Shown here piece after piece: positions 9,360-20,025 of a stretch of 64,000 nucleotides of DNA. The notes under the pieces are model-generated. The model was given only the letters and a program-made list of their open reading frames with translations, had not been told where the DNA came from and did not search any database. Numbering within the stretch: the first letter of the stretch is position 1; every line of letters begins with the position of its first letter. The DNA is from Closterium sp. NIES-65 (Eukaryota > Streptophyta > Zygnematophyceae > Desmidiales > Closteriaceae), in contig CANXME010002304.1 of NCBI GenBank assembly GCA_948144175.1, positions 1 to 64,000 on the forward strand, given 5' to 3'. The position numbers and the translations under genes are program-made.

Positions 9360-11777
9360 TTAGCGCAACACCCTCTTCGCTGCAGCCATGTGCTCTGGTC
9401 GGTGTCTCCCAGGAGCAACATAGCGTGCAAGAATGCTCAGAGGGTATGCAAGGTCAGGTCGTGTGCAGGTCATCAGGTACATGAGGCAGCCAACAAGCTC
9501 TGGGTACGGGCCACTCGACTCTACGGACTCATCCGAAGGCAGAGCTGAGAGCGAGTGGCGAGTAGCCAGAGGAGTGGCCTGAGGCGAGGAGTACGTGAAG
9601 CCGAAGCGCTGAAGGACCTGCTGCACCATGTGTGACTGAGTCAAGGTAATGGTGCGGCGTGCTCTGTCCCGAGTCATCTGCAAGCCAAGGTAGCTGCACA
9701 GTTCACCCAGGTCTGTGCACGTGTGTCTCTTCAGCAGCTCGGACTTCACATAGGCGAGTCCAGCAGTGTCAGCAGTGGCAAAGACCAAGTCGTCGACGTA
9801 CACTAGGATGTAGAACGGCGGCAGAGAAGTGTCGGTGCGCAGAAACAACGACGGGTCAGTAGTAGAGGGAGCAAACCCAAGAGCCGCAAGCGTAGTCCTC
9901 AGTGTATTGTGCCACTCACGCGGTGCCTGGCGGAGACCGTAGACTGGCCGTCGGAGGCTCCACTGGGTGCTAGGAGGGAAAGTCCCAGTGAAGCCAGGCG
10001 GACGGCGCAGCCAGATCTCCTCGTGCAGGCTGCCCTGCAAGAAAGCAGTGCTGAAGTCAAGAGAGTGAAGCTCGTAGTCGCGCTGAGCAGCTATGTGCAG
10101 CAGCACCCAAAGAGTGGTCATCTTCTGGGTGGGAGAGAAGGTCTGAAAGTAGTCAACTCCCTGCTGCTGACTGAAGCCACGAGCGACGTACCGCGCCTTG
10201 AAGACAGGTGGAGAGCCAGGCGGCCGCTTTACCCTGAAGATCCACATGCCACTGACGATGTTCGCCCCAGGAGGGGGAACCTCGTCAACATAGGTGCCTG
10301 TGGACTTCCAGGAAGCCATCTCTGCATCCATAGCTGCCTGCCACTGAGAGGAGTAGGGACCCTCTACGGCCTCCGCGTAAGAGCGCGGAGTCGGGATGTC
10401 TAGTGCATCCGGGTCTCCCTCAGGAGCAAGCAGTACAGACGCGAGATGAGGTGAAGCAGCAGCCAGACACTGGAACTCCTCCTGCCTGTCCTCAAGGACG
10501 TCCATGCCAAGAGCACACTCACCCCCGACGGACGGAGGACAGACAGACGCAGACTCAGCAACAAGACTAGCAGCGTAGTCTAGACGACAGCGAGCAGCAA
10601 AGTCGACGAGCTCAGCGACAAGAGCAGACGCAGCAGTGGACTCAAAAGAGGGGTTAGTGACAACAGTAGCAAGAAGACGCGTGACAGTAGGACTAGCAGC
10701 ACGAAGAGATTCCGACTCCGGGTCGGCAAGCGCAGGAAGAGAGGACTCAGGAGGAGAAGGCAAAGGGGCACGCAAAGGAGCAGTGGACGGACGCAGAGAC
10801 ATCCGGTGCATGCCAGGGACAGGAGGAGGACGCTGACGCGAACCGCGACCACTAGCGCGAGCAGCACAAACAGGCGATGCGGGATGAGACGCAGGCTTAT
10901 GACGCTCAGCAAGACCTCCAGTAGGACCAGTGTAAGGAGAGGGAGCAGGGAGTGGGGAGGCAAGCTCTGACAGTGACTGGGACTGGACAGGCGGTGGACA
11001 CTCTACAGGAGGAGAGAGACCAAGAACCTGCTGCAGGAGTGGAACGAAGTACGGCCGAGGCCGCGCGGCGACTCTTGGCACATCAGGGACGGCACCAGCA
11101 CCCTCAGCGGCAGCACCAGCTCCAACAGCACCTCGAGTGGCAGGACCTCCTGCCGCACCAGTAGTAGGACCACCGCCAGGAAAGACAGCAGCTGTCTCAG
11201 CACCGACCCCCTCAGCAGCTCCAGCTCCAGAAGGACCCGTAGGCCCAGCAGCTCCGGGACCGGCGGCACCAGCATCCTCAGCGGCCGAAGAAGCTCCAGC
11301 TCCAGCAGCACGCCTCCAGCGGTGAGCAAACCACTCGCGCAGCTCCTGTGGAGAGAGCGGCTCCCGCCGAGACGGAGCACCCGGAGAACCTCCAGGCCCA
11401 GCACTGCCAGAAGCCACAAGGGGAGGTCCAACAGTCACAGGCTCCGCACCTCCAGGCTCAGCAGCTCCAGACGTAGCACCCCCAGGCTCAGCAGCTCCAG
11501 ACGTAGCACCCCAACACCCAGCACCCCCAGGCTCAGCAGCTCCAAACGCAGCACCCCCAGGCTCGGCACCCCCAAGCTCAGCACCCCCAGACTCGGCACC
11601 CCCAGGCTCAGCACCCACGCGCACAGCACCCCCAGAGTCAGCACCCCAAGGCTCAGCACCCGCAGCAGGACCAGAGTCACCATCAACCTCGACCGGCTCG
11701 ACGGCGTCTACCTGGGACACACCTGAAGGGGCAAGAACCTGAGGGGGGAGGGGGTCTACCGGGGGGGGACCTGGCAC
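9360..11777 (-). pseudogene. pol: E1 integrase-RT linker and reverse transcriptase
   Basis: An 805-codon open stretch. It begins in a Pro/Gly/Ala-rich linker with GGAEP-type pentapeptide repeats (about 11430-11660) and the motif PLSPQELREWFAHRW. A second Pro/Ser-rich linker follows. RT then runs from AEMASWKSTGTYVDEVPPPG through MWIFRVKRPPG, DFSTAFLQGSL and the intact catalytic YVDD (ILVYVDDLVFATAD) to the copia thumb. Length and motifs are normal for copia RT, so this domain looks preserved although the polyprotein is interrupted on both sides. Confidence 0.9.
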
Positions 11778-12242
11778 AAGGAAGTCCGGTGGCGGGGGGA
11801 GGGAAGGAGTGCGGTAGGGGAAGAGGCGGTAGAAGGGGACAGACTCGTCGAACGTGACGTCCTAGGAGGACAGAACACAACGAGAGGAGGGGTGGTAGAA
11901 CTGCCACCCTGGAGCGTCAAGGGGGAAGCCAAGGAAGACACAGGGAGCAGCACGAGGGGACAGCTTGTCCGCAGACTAGTCGCGGACAAACGCCCGAGAT
12001 CCCCGGACACGGAACGCAGACGCATCGCCGACCTTCCCCGTCCACAGCAAGACTGGGGACATCGCGGGCCGAGAGACCCTGGGGTGAAGGTTGAGCTGAT
12101 GCGCCGCGTACCGAACCGCAAACGGCCACAGAAAATGGGGGGCAGCCGCATGCATCATGGACGTACGAGCGACGTCCATGACCATGCCAATGCGGCGCTC
12201 AGCAATCCCATTTTGCTGTGGAGAGTCCGAACGCGTGAAGGT
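11778..12242 (-). pseudogene. E1 integrase, second half of the core
   Basis: Same frame as the rest: the catalytic Glu region (SPQQNGIAERRIGMVMD) and the conserved copia integrase tail (HFLWPFAVRYAAHQLNLHP ... GKVGDASAFRV ... PCVFLGFPLDAPGWQFYHP). Interrupted by TAG codons near 11976 and 11862, and separated from the N-terminal half by a TAG at 12243. Confidence 0.85.
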
Positions 12243-13361
12243 CTAGCGGATCCCTCGTGCAAGACAGTAGGCCCGCAGAAGGCCAGAAGAGAACTCCCCA
12301 CCGCGGTCAGAGTGCAGACGCAGAACAAGAAAGTCCGAACCAAAGCTCCTCCTGAGCTGGAGATGAGCTGCGCGGATCCAGTCGATCAACACCTCAATGA
12401 CATCACCCTTGCTGCGCAAGGGGAAGCCTGTGTTGTAACGCGAGTAGTCGTCAACCACCAGCAGGAAGTAGCGCTCGTGACCCTGCCCACGGACGTGGGC
12501 CGGGCCCCACACGTCCATGTGAAGTGTCTGCAGAGGAGCCTCTGTCGGGGGAAACTGGGAGGAGTGAGGAGCAGCCCGGAGGCGCCCCTCGACACAGGGG
12601 ACACAGGAAGGTCCTGGTCCCAAAGGAAGGGGAGGGAGAGACCGGGGGAGACCAGAGACAAGGACACGCAAAGCCATGCCCGGAAGACGAGACAAGGAGG
12701 GGTGACCAAGACGGTGGTGCCACAGGAGAGTCTCGTGAGACAGGAGGCGACACGAACAGGGGGCAGACTCCGGGCCAGACCGGGACGCAGCAGCAAACAC
12801 CTGACCCGACGCAGGGACAGGAGGAGACTCAGTGGACAGGGTGTAGAGGCTCGACCCCGGCCGACGCGAGAACGTGGCCAGGTGCCGACCTGTGCGTGCG
12901 TCCGTGCAGTGGGTCACACGCTGACTCGCAGGAGTGAACTGGTGAACCCCCGCATCCTGCGGGTCTGCAGCACTCACCAAGTTCGTAGAGAACGAGGGGA
13001 GGTACAGGCCAGACAGGGTGCCCGAGGGGGCAGCCGGACACGAGAGGACAGTGGAAAAGTGAGAGAGGACAGGACCCCCATAGGGGTTAGCCAGGGAGAC
13101 TGCAACCGGCCGACCAAGCGGCGTGAGTGTGGTGCGGTCTCGAAAGAAGGAGCGAGAAGCTTCTGAGTCAAGAGTGAAAGTGAGGGAGGCCAAAGCCGAC
13201 GTAGTACCTGAGAGCGCAGCCTCACCAGTACCTGAGAGCGCAGACGCACTGGCACCTAGAGCAGACGCCTCACAAGTACCTAGCGCGGCAGTACCAATGC
13301 CCGGGTCGGGCGGGAAACACCGGTAACAGTCACCCGCATCACTAATAGACACAGCATACAT
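12243..13361 (-). pseudogene. E1 protease, GAG-pre-integrase and integrase N-terminal half
   Basis: Reads from MYAVSISDAGDCYRCFPPDP into the retropepsin-like segment, where the expected catalytic triad appears as LDSEASRSFF (DSG to DSE), so the protease is probably dead. Then come the HHCC region (LLWHHRLGHPSLSRL ... CVPCVEGR) and the integrase core with LHMDVWGPAHVRGQGHERYF and LRLHSDRGGEFSSG, two of the three DDE acids. It ends at a TAG where sister elements read GIRQTF. Confidence 0.85.
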
Positions 13362-14153
13362 GGCAGCAAGAATAGCATCAAAGTCTAGCTCAAAGATCGC
13401 TACACCAGCTCTAGAAAGGTCTCCCCAACGGGGGATCTCAGAGGCGTCAGGGAACTGCTGACGCCAAGCGTCCGTCAGGCGGCCAAATCAACGCCGGGTG
13501 GCGTCGGCACCCCCACACTGCTCACCCGCGCGGTCGCCACTGCGAAGAACGTAGGTGCACGGTCCAGCACCTCCACCACGCTCACTCTGCGCGTACCACT
13601 CACGGAGTTGCTGAGGCGGGGGGATGTCCCGAGAACCCTGCTGCTGCTGCTGTTGCTGCTGACGTGGACCACCATCAGAGCCGCTCCTCTGCGGGGCACT
13701 ACCCCGACCAGCTCCACCTCCTCCGCCACCACCGCCTCCACCTCCGCCACTACTACCGCCTCCGCTCCCACCGCCTCCGCCGCCACCACCTCCGCCGCCG
13801 CTGCCGCCACCACCTCCACCACTCCCGCCACCACTCCCACCGCCACCCCCACTCCCTCCGCCGCCTCCACCGCCACCCCCACCGCCCCCGCCAGCTCCAC
13901 CCGCGCCCTTGCTCCCCTTGCCCTTGCCAGGGCGGCGTCTCCCGCTAGGGGCAGACGCCGCGCCAACCGGCTCAAGACCAAGCAGGTCGGCAGCAGCAGA
14001 AGAGGCAACAGAGGGCAGCAGGGGGGAAGGGGAACACCCCTCAAAGATGGGGGTGCGCGGGTCTCCACGAGAGGCTCCTACGGCGACTATACTCTTCTCC
14101 GCCGCTAGGAGGGCCTTCTCGAGGAGGTCGACAGTGAGGGTGGTGGAACAGAC
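13362..14153 (-). pseudogene. gag: E1 Gag C-terminal part: Gly-rich tract and zinc-knuckle-like motif
   Basis: In the gag frame after the TAA at 14154: a KSIVAVGASRGDPRTPIFEG segment, a basic RRRPGKGKGSKG patch and then a long Gly/Ser-only tract (about 13720-13900). A Gln run and PPPQQLREWYAQ follow, then the knuckle-like C-X13-C segment (CTYVLRSGDRAGEQC, about 13487-13559). In this copy the knuckle His is Asp and the last Cys is a stop (TGA). The segment ends FGRLTDAWR ... DAILAAMYAV and leads into protease. No classical C-X2-C-X4-H-X4-C is present. Confidence 0.75.
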
Positions 14154-14699
14154 TTAGAGAAAGTGGTCCCTGACTACGCGAAGGGAGTCAGGGAGACGAG
14201 TGACTATGTAATCGAGAGCGATGTACATGGGGGGGGGGTTCTTGGCGCAGAACTCAGCAGGAAGGGCGGCGCGGTAGCGAGTGTCACTAGTGCGAAGGTG
14301 CGTAATGAGATCAGCGACAGTAGGAAAGGCAGTGAGATCAGGAAAGAGGTACGGTAGCATGAGACGGTTCAGTGCAGCAGTGGCAGGGGAAGAGTGGCGC
14401 GCAGCTACAGCGTCGTACAAGGTCTGAGCACTCTTGTACTGACTAAAGTGTGCGCGCTCAGTGGTGGGCAAGTGGCGACGCACAGCAAGACGTGCAGCAG
14501 CATCGCGGGTGGCCCACTGAGAGCGAACAGTGGGGTCAGCATCAGCAGCAGGAGCCGGAGAGGCGCCAGAGGTGAGGTCAAAAAGAGAAAGACCGTCCGC
14601 CCTATCGCACTGTAAGAACAACTGCAGGTCGTCGACCCAGACCTCAAAGTCAATGGCTCTGCCCTCAGCGTCAAAAGCTAGGACACTGGGGGTAGCCAT
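14154..14699 (-). pseudogene. gag: E1 Gag N-terminal capsid region
   Basis: Starts MATPSVLAFDAEGRAIDFEV and reads through WVDDLQLFLQC, LAVRRHLPTTERAHFSQYKS, a typical copia Gag (UBN2-like) fold, and TVADLITHLRTSDTRYRAAL to VRDHFL* at 14154 (TCA to TAA relative to E4). It contains a C10 tract (14229-14238 on plus) coding for Pro; the same tract is longer and out of frame in E4 and E7. Confidence 0.85.
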
Positions 14700-14709
14700 G
14701 ACGACAGAC

Positions 14710-15743
14710 TAGCAGTGCAAGTAGTGGGGAAGGGCACGCAGTAGCAGTAGGGCAGTGCCGTGCTCACTAGACAGGGCAGGTCGGGCGGCCCGGTAGTAGG
14801 GCGACTCGGCGGCTCCTGGACGGCTCGGCTGCTGCGGGGCGGCTCGGATGCTGCTGGGCGGCTCGGCTGCTGCTGGGCGGCTCGGCGGCTCCAGGGCGGC
14901 TCGGCTGCTCCCGTGCGGCTCGGCTGCTGCTGGGCGGCTCAGCGGCTCTGGGCGGCTCGGCTGCTCCCGGGCGGCTTGGCTGCTGCTGGGCGGCTCGGCT
15001 GCGGCTGGGTGGCTCGGGTGCTGCTGGGCGGCTCGGCTGTTGGCAGGGCCACGTAGGTAGGGCGGCTGGGCCGCGAAGGTAGGGCGGCGGGTGGGCCGCA
15101 GGTAGGGCGGCTTATGAGCCGCAGGTAGGGCGGCGGGACGGCTGCAGGTAGGGCGGCGGGACGGCCGCAGGTAGGGCGGCGGACGGCCGCAGGTATGGCG
15201 GCGGGACGGCCGCAGGTAGGGCGGCGGGTGGGCCGCAGGTAGGGCGGCGGGTGGGCCGCAGGAAGGGCGGCGCAAGGCCGCAGATAGGGCGGCGGTAGGG
15301 CCGCAGGTAGAGCGGCGGGGCCGTGACGGAGTGGCGGGGCCGCTCGAAGGGGGCGGCGGGGACGCGACTGGGTGGCAGGGCCGCGACGGGGCGGCGGGCC
15401 CGCGACATAGTGGCGGGGCCGCGACGGGGCGGCGGGGCCGCGAGGAAGAGGCGGCGGGGCCGCGAAGGGGCGGCGGGGCCGCGACGGAGTGGCGGGGCTG
15501 CGACGGAGCGGCGGGTCCGCGAGGAAGAGGCAGCGGGGCCGTGACTGGGTGGCGGGGCCGCGACGGGGCGGCGGGGCCGCGACGGAGTGGCGGGGCCGCT
15601 CGAAGGGGTGGCGGGGCCGCTAGAAAGGGCGGCGGGGCCGCTAGTAAGGGCGGCGGGGCCGCGTCTGAAGGGCGGCGGGGCCGCGATAAGGGCAGCGGGG
15701 CCGTGAGGGGAAGGGCGACACGGAGGGTCGCAAAAAAAAAAAA
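14710..15743 (-). repeat. E1 GC-rich tandem-repeat leader
   Basis: About 1 kb between the PBS region and gag. It consists of degenerate GGCGGCGGGGCCGC-type and GCTCGGCTGCTGCTGGGCGG-type tandem units of roughly 15-30 bp. Long Pro/Ala/Arg-rich frames cross it, but only because of composition. Comparable GC-rich leaders with different repeat units occur in E4, E5, E6 and E7. Confidence 0.8.
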
Positions 15744-15745
15744 TC

Positions 15746-15811
15746 GCGCGCCTCGGGGCGCGCTTCGGTGGTCCCTAGGCGAAGTTCCCACAGGGAACGT
15801 GCTCTATACCA
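15746..15811 (-). other. E1 PBS and adjacent stem-loops
   Basis: PBS TGGTATAGAGC (minus strand, 15801-15811) resembles the initiator-Met site. Just downstream is a perfect GTTCCC-TGT-GGGAAC hairpin (15784-15798), then a GCGCGCC/GGCGCGC hairpin (15746-15763) followed by a T12 run (15732-15743 as A on plus). Confidence 0.75.
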
Positions 15812-15946
15812 TGTGAAACTAAAGAACACGAATGAATGACTATGGAATGAAAGTGATACAAATATGAAACCCTAATTGGGTTGTACCCCCTATGGGATAC
15901 CCCACTATAGCCTACACAACAGCATAAGCTATGTAATGTTCTGACA
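15812..15946 (-). repeat. E1 5' LTR
   Basis: 135 bp, two differences from 8479-8613, with the TSD ACAGG at 15947-15951. Confidence 0.95.
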
Positions 15947-15951
15947 ACAGG

Positions 15952-17265
15952 TTGTGGTTGTTGTTGGTTCAGTGCATTTGTGCAGTAAATCGGTGACATA
16001 TATCTTGGATATTGCACACCTAGCGGAGACCTTGTGCATGTTGGACACGAGGATGGTTGAAACGCAACTCTCTGCATTCCGCGCTGTACGGCGACAAATG
16101 CGGCACTAATCGCGGCGACAAATGCGGCGCGGTAAATAGGAGCCGTTAGATGTCACGCTAGTCTAGCGACGTGGATAGAGGGCAACCGTACAATCTGCCG
16201 AACCGTTCATCAATGAGACGCGGCTTTTTTTTTTGCCCGACGACGGTGTCTAATGGCTATTTGCCACGTGTGTGATGGATATGGTCACTGGTGTGTTATC
16301 GTGAGATCTGCGACGATTACGGGTGAACGTGCGATTGGTATCAGTAGTCCTAGTTGGAAAACCCTATCACCGAACGGACGGCGTGTGTAGGTACAGGTGG
16401 ATTCCACTACAAATCGTGGGATGACATTTGTATCGGACGGATGGTAGAGATGAGGCGTATGGGTGTGAGATCTGGAGGTTGTCGGCGTATCCGGTGCGGC
16501 CATGTGCCGTGCTGCGGTTGGCATAGTGGAGTTGCCACGCGACAATCGCGTCCGTACGACTGTGGCCATCTCGACCGTACATGCGGCGCGATACGATTCG
16601 TTATGGTCTGGCATCCACCTGTCATAAAGCGTGATTACACGTGTAAATATTATGCTGACGTGGAATAGTGACTTCATGTATGCTAATCGGCAGCTATGTG
16701 GCAACACACAGGTGTAACCGTGGAGTGTCCGCATGGTGACGCAAATGTCACTGGCAGCTACATGACGTAGAAGCGACCCACATGACGCCGTGCGGGTTGC
16801 GGCCATGTTGCCGGAAACGTTGCTAAAAAGCTGCGGGAAAGTTGCGGGAAAACCACTTTCCCTGTAACCCTGACCCAGAAGCCTTTGACCTAGACTTTTT
16901 TTTTGCGAAACAAAAGTTGCGGAAAAGCAACTTTGAAGCTGCAGGGAAGCAACTTTATGTGCTTGGTTTTTTCGCGATGATCCCATCGCGTGCCTCACCA
17001 TCCCATCGCGTGCCTCACCATCCCATCGCGTGCCTCACCATCCGCCAACTCTCCACCCAAAGCTTCTATCCTTATCCGCGCATTGGATTTCCAACATTGC
17101 CGCTCCTATTGGCAGTAAACCTCGTGATCACCTTTTCGGACAAAGCAGGGCGAACACTCTCAGCCTGCTCGTTCAAAGAAAGTAAGCAACAACGTTTTTG
17201 CACTGCTCGCCCGCACCAATAGCTCGTTCGCCCGCACTTAACAATTCTGCAGTCAAGTAGCTGTC
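15952..17265. other. host intergenic DNA, no gene seen
   Basis: Continues the host sequence interrupted by E1. It holds scattered short frames only. A perfect 20-bp unit (TCCCATCGCGTGCCTCACCA) occurs three times in tandem at 16981-17040. No coding region is supported. Confidence 0.5.
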
Positions 17266-19030
17266 TTGAACTCAATTTTGATACCATCTCACCCCCTCCC
17301 TCCTTCTGCCCGTTCCCACAGTGCCACAAAATACAACCTTCGCTATACTCTCGTGTTTACCGGGCCAGCCACTGTACCCAAACGAATTGCTTTATATCAG
17401 AGACAACAGCGGCAGCCCGTCATCACGATCCCCCTTCCCCCCCTCGCCTGCGCTCAGCCCGCGCCTTCCGTGTGGCACTGCTCGGGCGCGCCTGCCTCGC
17501 CTCCCCTCCCCGCTGCTCCCCTTGCCGCTCTCCTTGCTGCTGCTTCTGCTGGCACTGCCGGTGGTGCCACTGCCAGTGGTGCAACTGCGAGTGGTGCCAC
17601 TGCGAGTGGTACCCCTGCGAGTGGTACCAGTGGCATTGGTTTCTCTGCTGCGGTGGTGGGCGCTGGCAGCAGCAGCATTGGCACGTTATCTCAAGCCAAG
17701 GCGTATTTCTACACTGGTGAGCTGGTGTGCAGAGTGGGGTTAGCATGTGGTGAGGGGTGGAGAGTGGTGGTAACGGGTGGAGAGAGTGTGGAGGTAGGGT
17801 GTGGTGGGTTCGAGTAGGGAGGGAATAAGGATGGAAAATCAAGTAATGCACTAAAGGAAGATAATGTCTTTTGATGCCGCACATCGTCCTGCACCCTGCT
17901 ACAACTCTCTGCACCCCTCAACATTCCTGCATGCTTCTCCTCAATTGTAGCAGTCATTCCCTTTGTCCGCCACTGGAGCCCACTTGTGAGGATTCTAACA
18001 CCATCTTCTTGTTTCCTTCCTGTACACCCCGCCAGTCCCCTCGGCGCTCACGCCGGTGCTCTACCCCACTGCGGCTGCCTCGCTATGCGGAGCAGCCAAG
18101 GGAGGCGCCACAGTCTCTGTCTCCTCCATGTGAGTGATTGCTGCCCCCTCCACGTGGGTGCCTGTCATCTCTACACGAGTGTAGTTACTGCCCGCGGCAG
18201 TGTGCTATCACCATGCCTGTATGCTCCACGTGCGTAGTGCCATTGCTATTGTGCCACTTTAGCACGTCGCTATGTCTCTGTCCGAACCCGCTGGAAGCAA
18301 CCCACTCACCAACTACAGCATTGGCAGCCCCTCTTATCAACCCTCCATGTTGTCGCAGCACTCCTCTGTAGTAGCAACAATCCCACCAACATGCATTGCC
18401 TTGTCATCGCTCAGCACCCCCCTCAACCGTCTCTTGCTACCATGTTCCCATTCCTTTGTATTCTTACCTGCCTCTCCCCCTTTTGCACCACTACCCTCAG
18501 GGAGAAACAAGTACCGCTGCTTTGATCGTCAACCCCTCCCAACCTATCTGTTATTCCTTCCCCCTTGTCTCCCCCTTGCAGCAACACTCTCGCAAAGATC
18601 AACTACCTCATCATCATACTCAACCCCATTCAATCCCTCCGGTTGGTCAAGGTCTCCCTCTCACCCCCCTCCTCCGCCTCTCCCTCCATCCCCTCCACCT
18701 CCTCCTCCTCCACCTCCTCCTCCACCTCCTCCACCTCGTCCACCTCCCCTCTCTCCCTCGCTTGCACGTGGGTTGCCCCACTCCCCTCGTTGTGGGTCTG
18801 CCGAGGCACAGCCATGGTGGCTCAGGTCTCCCCAGCAGCCAAGGCGGTGGCAGCGCTGCCAGCAATGCCTGCAGGGGCGAGGAGTGCATGTGTGGTTGGA
18901 GTGAGGGTGGGAGGGGGGGTCGCTGCGACCCAAGCGGCACAGGGGGCGTTGGTGCGAGTGGCAGGGCAAGTGCGGTGAGGCAATGGTTCGCTGCGACCTG
19001 GCCCTGGATTGTTGTGAGCTGCTAGGACTG
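17266..19030 (+). other. possible multi-exon gene remnant, low complexity
   Basis: Several protein-like islands lie between C/T-rich, intron-like stretches. One is YPNELLYIRDNSGSPS near 17375. Others are a TASGATASGATASG repeat followed by SSSIGTLSQAKAYFYT with a donor-like CACTG|GTGAGC near 17717, EPAGSNPLTNYSIGSPSYQP near 18285, and a Gly/Ser-rich island near 18800-18975. No continuous frame or known domain joins them. It may be a decayed or rapidly evolving host gene, or only composition. A CTC/CCT microsatellite lies at 18665-18745. Confidence 0.2.
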
Positions 19031-19098
19031 CTGCCAAAAAGCACTTCCTATACCATCACCTTTTAGCACCTTCAATATTCTGGATTGCCCACCATCTA

Positions 19099-19475
19099 TG
19101 TAACACCTCGCTACCCACTGGGTCAAAACGAGGGTTGTATTTGAGGCGCAGCGGATGCTCTCATACCCTTACGTGTAAGCCCCACAGGCGTTACACTCGT
19201 CCCCCCCTGGAGCCAACGTCCTCGTTGGGCAGGGAGTCGGCCCTCGCAAGGACCTGAATCTCGCTCTACAGCGACTTCGCTGGTGGGCCAGGCCAGCGGC
19301 GGATCGTTCACTGGGTTCGCGACTGGCACATTCAAATGTGACCCAGCCGTGAATCGAACCCCAGGCTCTGAGACCAAATGTAACACCTCGCTACCCACTG
19401 GGTCAAAACGAGGGTTGTATTTGAGGCGCAGCGGATGCTCTCATACCCTTACGTGTAAGCCCCACAGGCGTTACA
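19099..19475 (-). mobile_element. TRIM-like mini LTR element 1
   Basis: Two identical 97-bp direct repeats (19099-19195, 19379-19475) begin TGTAAC and end GTTACA. They flank a 183-bp non-coding interior, and the whole has the TSD ATCTA (19094-19098, 19476-19480). On the minus strand the interior starts with a near-consensus initiator-Met PBS (TGGTCTCAGAGC, after TT) and ends with a polypurine tract (AGGGGGGGACGAG). These are the hallmarks of a terminal-repeat retrotransposon in miniature (TRIM). Identical LTRs indicate recent insertion. It must be mobilised in trans. Confidence 0.9.
19340..19408 (-). promoter_or_regulatory. tRNA-like A/B-box module across LTR-PBS of TRIM 1
   Basis: On the minus strand TGACCCAGTGG (A-box consensus, one mismatch) lies in the LTR end. 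GGTTCGATTC (B box) lies just after the PBS, 45 nt start to start, the spacing found in tRNA genes. TTTT immediately precedes the A box. GACCCAG and CTGGGTC at the module ends (19340-19346, 19398-19404) are complementary. It is not a functional tRNA because no anticodon arm forms. Confidence 0.6.
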
Positions 19476-19558
19476 ATCTAGCAGACAATGCACAACCTGG
19501 CAACTGAACATGCTGCAGCTCCAGGCAACTAAATATGGGCAGGAAGAGATGCTGCTGA

Positions 19559-19739
19559 GGGTACATTGGGGCCTTGACACGTCACAAAAAATCGCGTCAA
19601 TAAATTATGTATACCGCTCTGAACCGTCGAAAATTAGATAATGTTTGATACTTGGGTGTAATTCAGTGTAGCCCGGCCCAGAGCAGTACACGCGATTGTG
19701 ACGTGTATTTTTTGTGACGTGTCAAGCCCGAATTTACCC
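19559..19739. mobile_element. MITE with about 33-bp terminal inverted repeats
   Basis: The left end GGGTACATTGGGGCCTTGAC and the inverted right end GGGTAAATTCGGGCTTGACA both continue into ACGTCACAAAAAAT. The element is 181 bp, non-coding, flanked by TGA (19556-19558, 19740-19742). The superfamily is not certain; a 3-bp TSD points toward PIF/Harbinger-like. Confidence 0.7.
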
Positions 19740-20025
19740 TGAGATCTGAAGCGTAGGGGGTAATACGCGGAGGAGTGGGAGAGGGGCGGCAGGGGTCGGA
19801 GTATGGTTCCACGGGTGGATTGTTGGAGAGGACAAAGCAGAGGGAGCTGCATGAGGGATGACGAAGCATTGAGGGGAAGAGGGGAGGGCAGAGGTGGAAT
19901 AGGCAGGGAATGGTGCAGTGAGGCGGAGCAAGGTGCATGTTCCAAAGAAGCCATACATCCTCCCACCCTCCCCCCACCATGATACTGTTTCCCCTCTCTT
20001 GTCGGGGGATTCCAAAATGGGTGGG

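Larger units (their letters stand above)
8479..15946 (-). mobile_element. Ty1/copia element E1, full length, stop-codon inactivated
   Basis: LTRs of 135 bp (8479-8613, 15812-15946; 2 differences) and the TSD ACAGG on both sides (8474-8478, 15947-15951). On the minus strand the order is leader, Gag, protease, GAG-pre-integrase, integrase, RT, RNase H: the Ty1/copia order. From ATG 14699 to the stop at 8817 everything stays in one frame (about 1960 codons). It is interrupted by six nonsense codons (near 14154, 13490, 12243, 11976, 11862, 9360) and no frameshift that I can find. The LTRs are very short for a 7.5-kb copia element. Confidence 0.95.

Noticed and set aside
14709..15791. Long Pro/Arg/Ala-rich open frames across the GC-rich leaders (also 46923-48072 and 49732-50607)
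   Set aside because: They exist on both strands and in several frames only because the tandem repeats lack stops; no domain or start context.
16981..17040. CRISPR-like direct repeats
   Set aside because: Three perfect 20-bp units without spacers: a simple tandem repeat in eukaryotic DNA.
19340..19408. tRNA genes at the TRIM LTR/PBS junctions
   Set aside because: A and B boxes are present but a complete cloverleaf is not; annotated as promoter-like modules instead.
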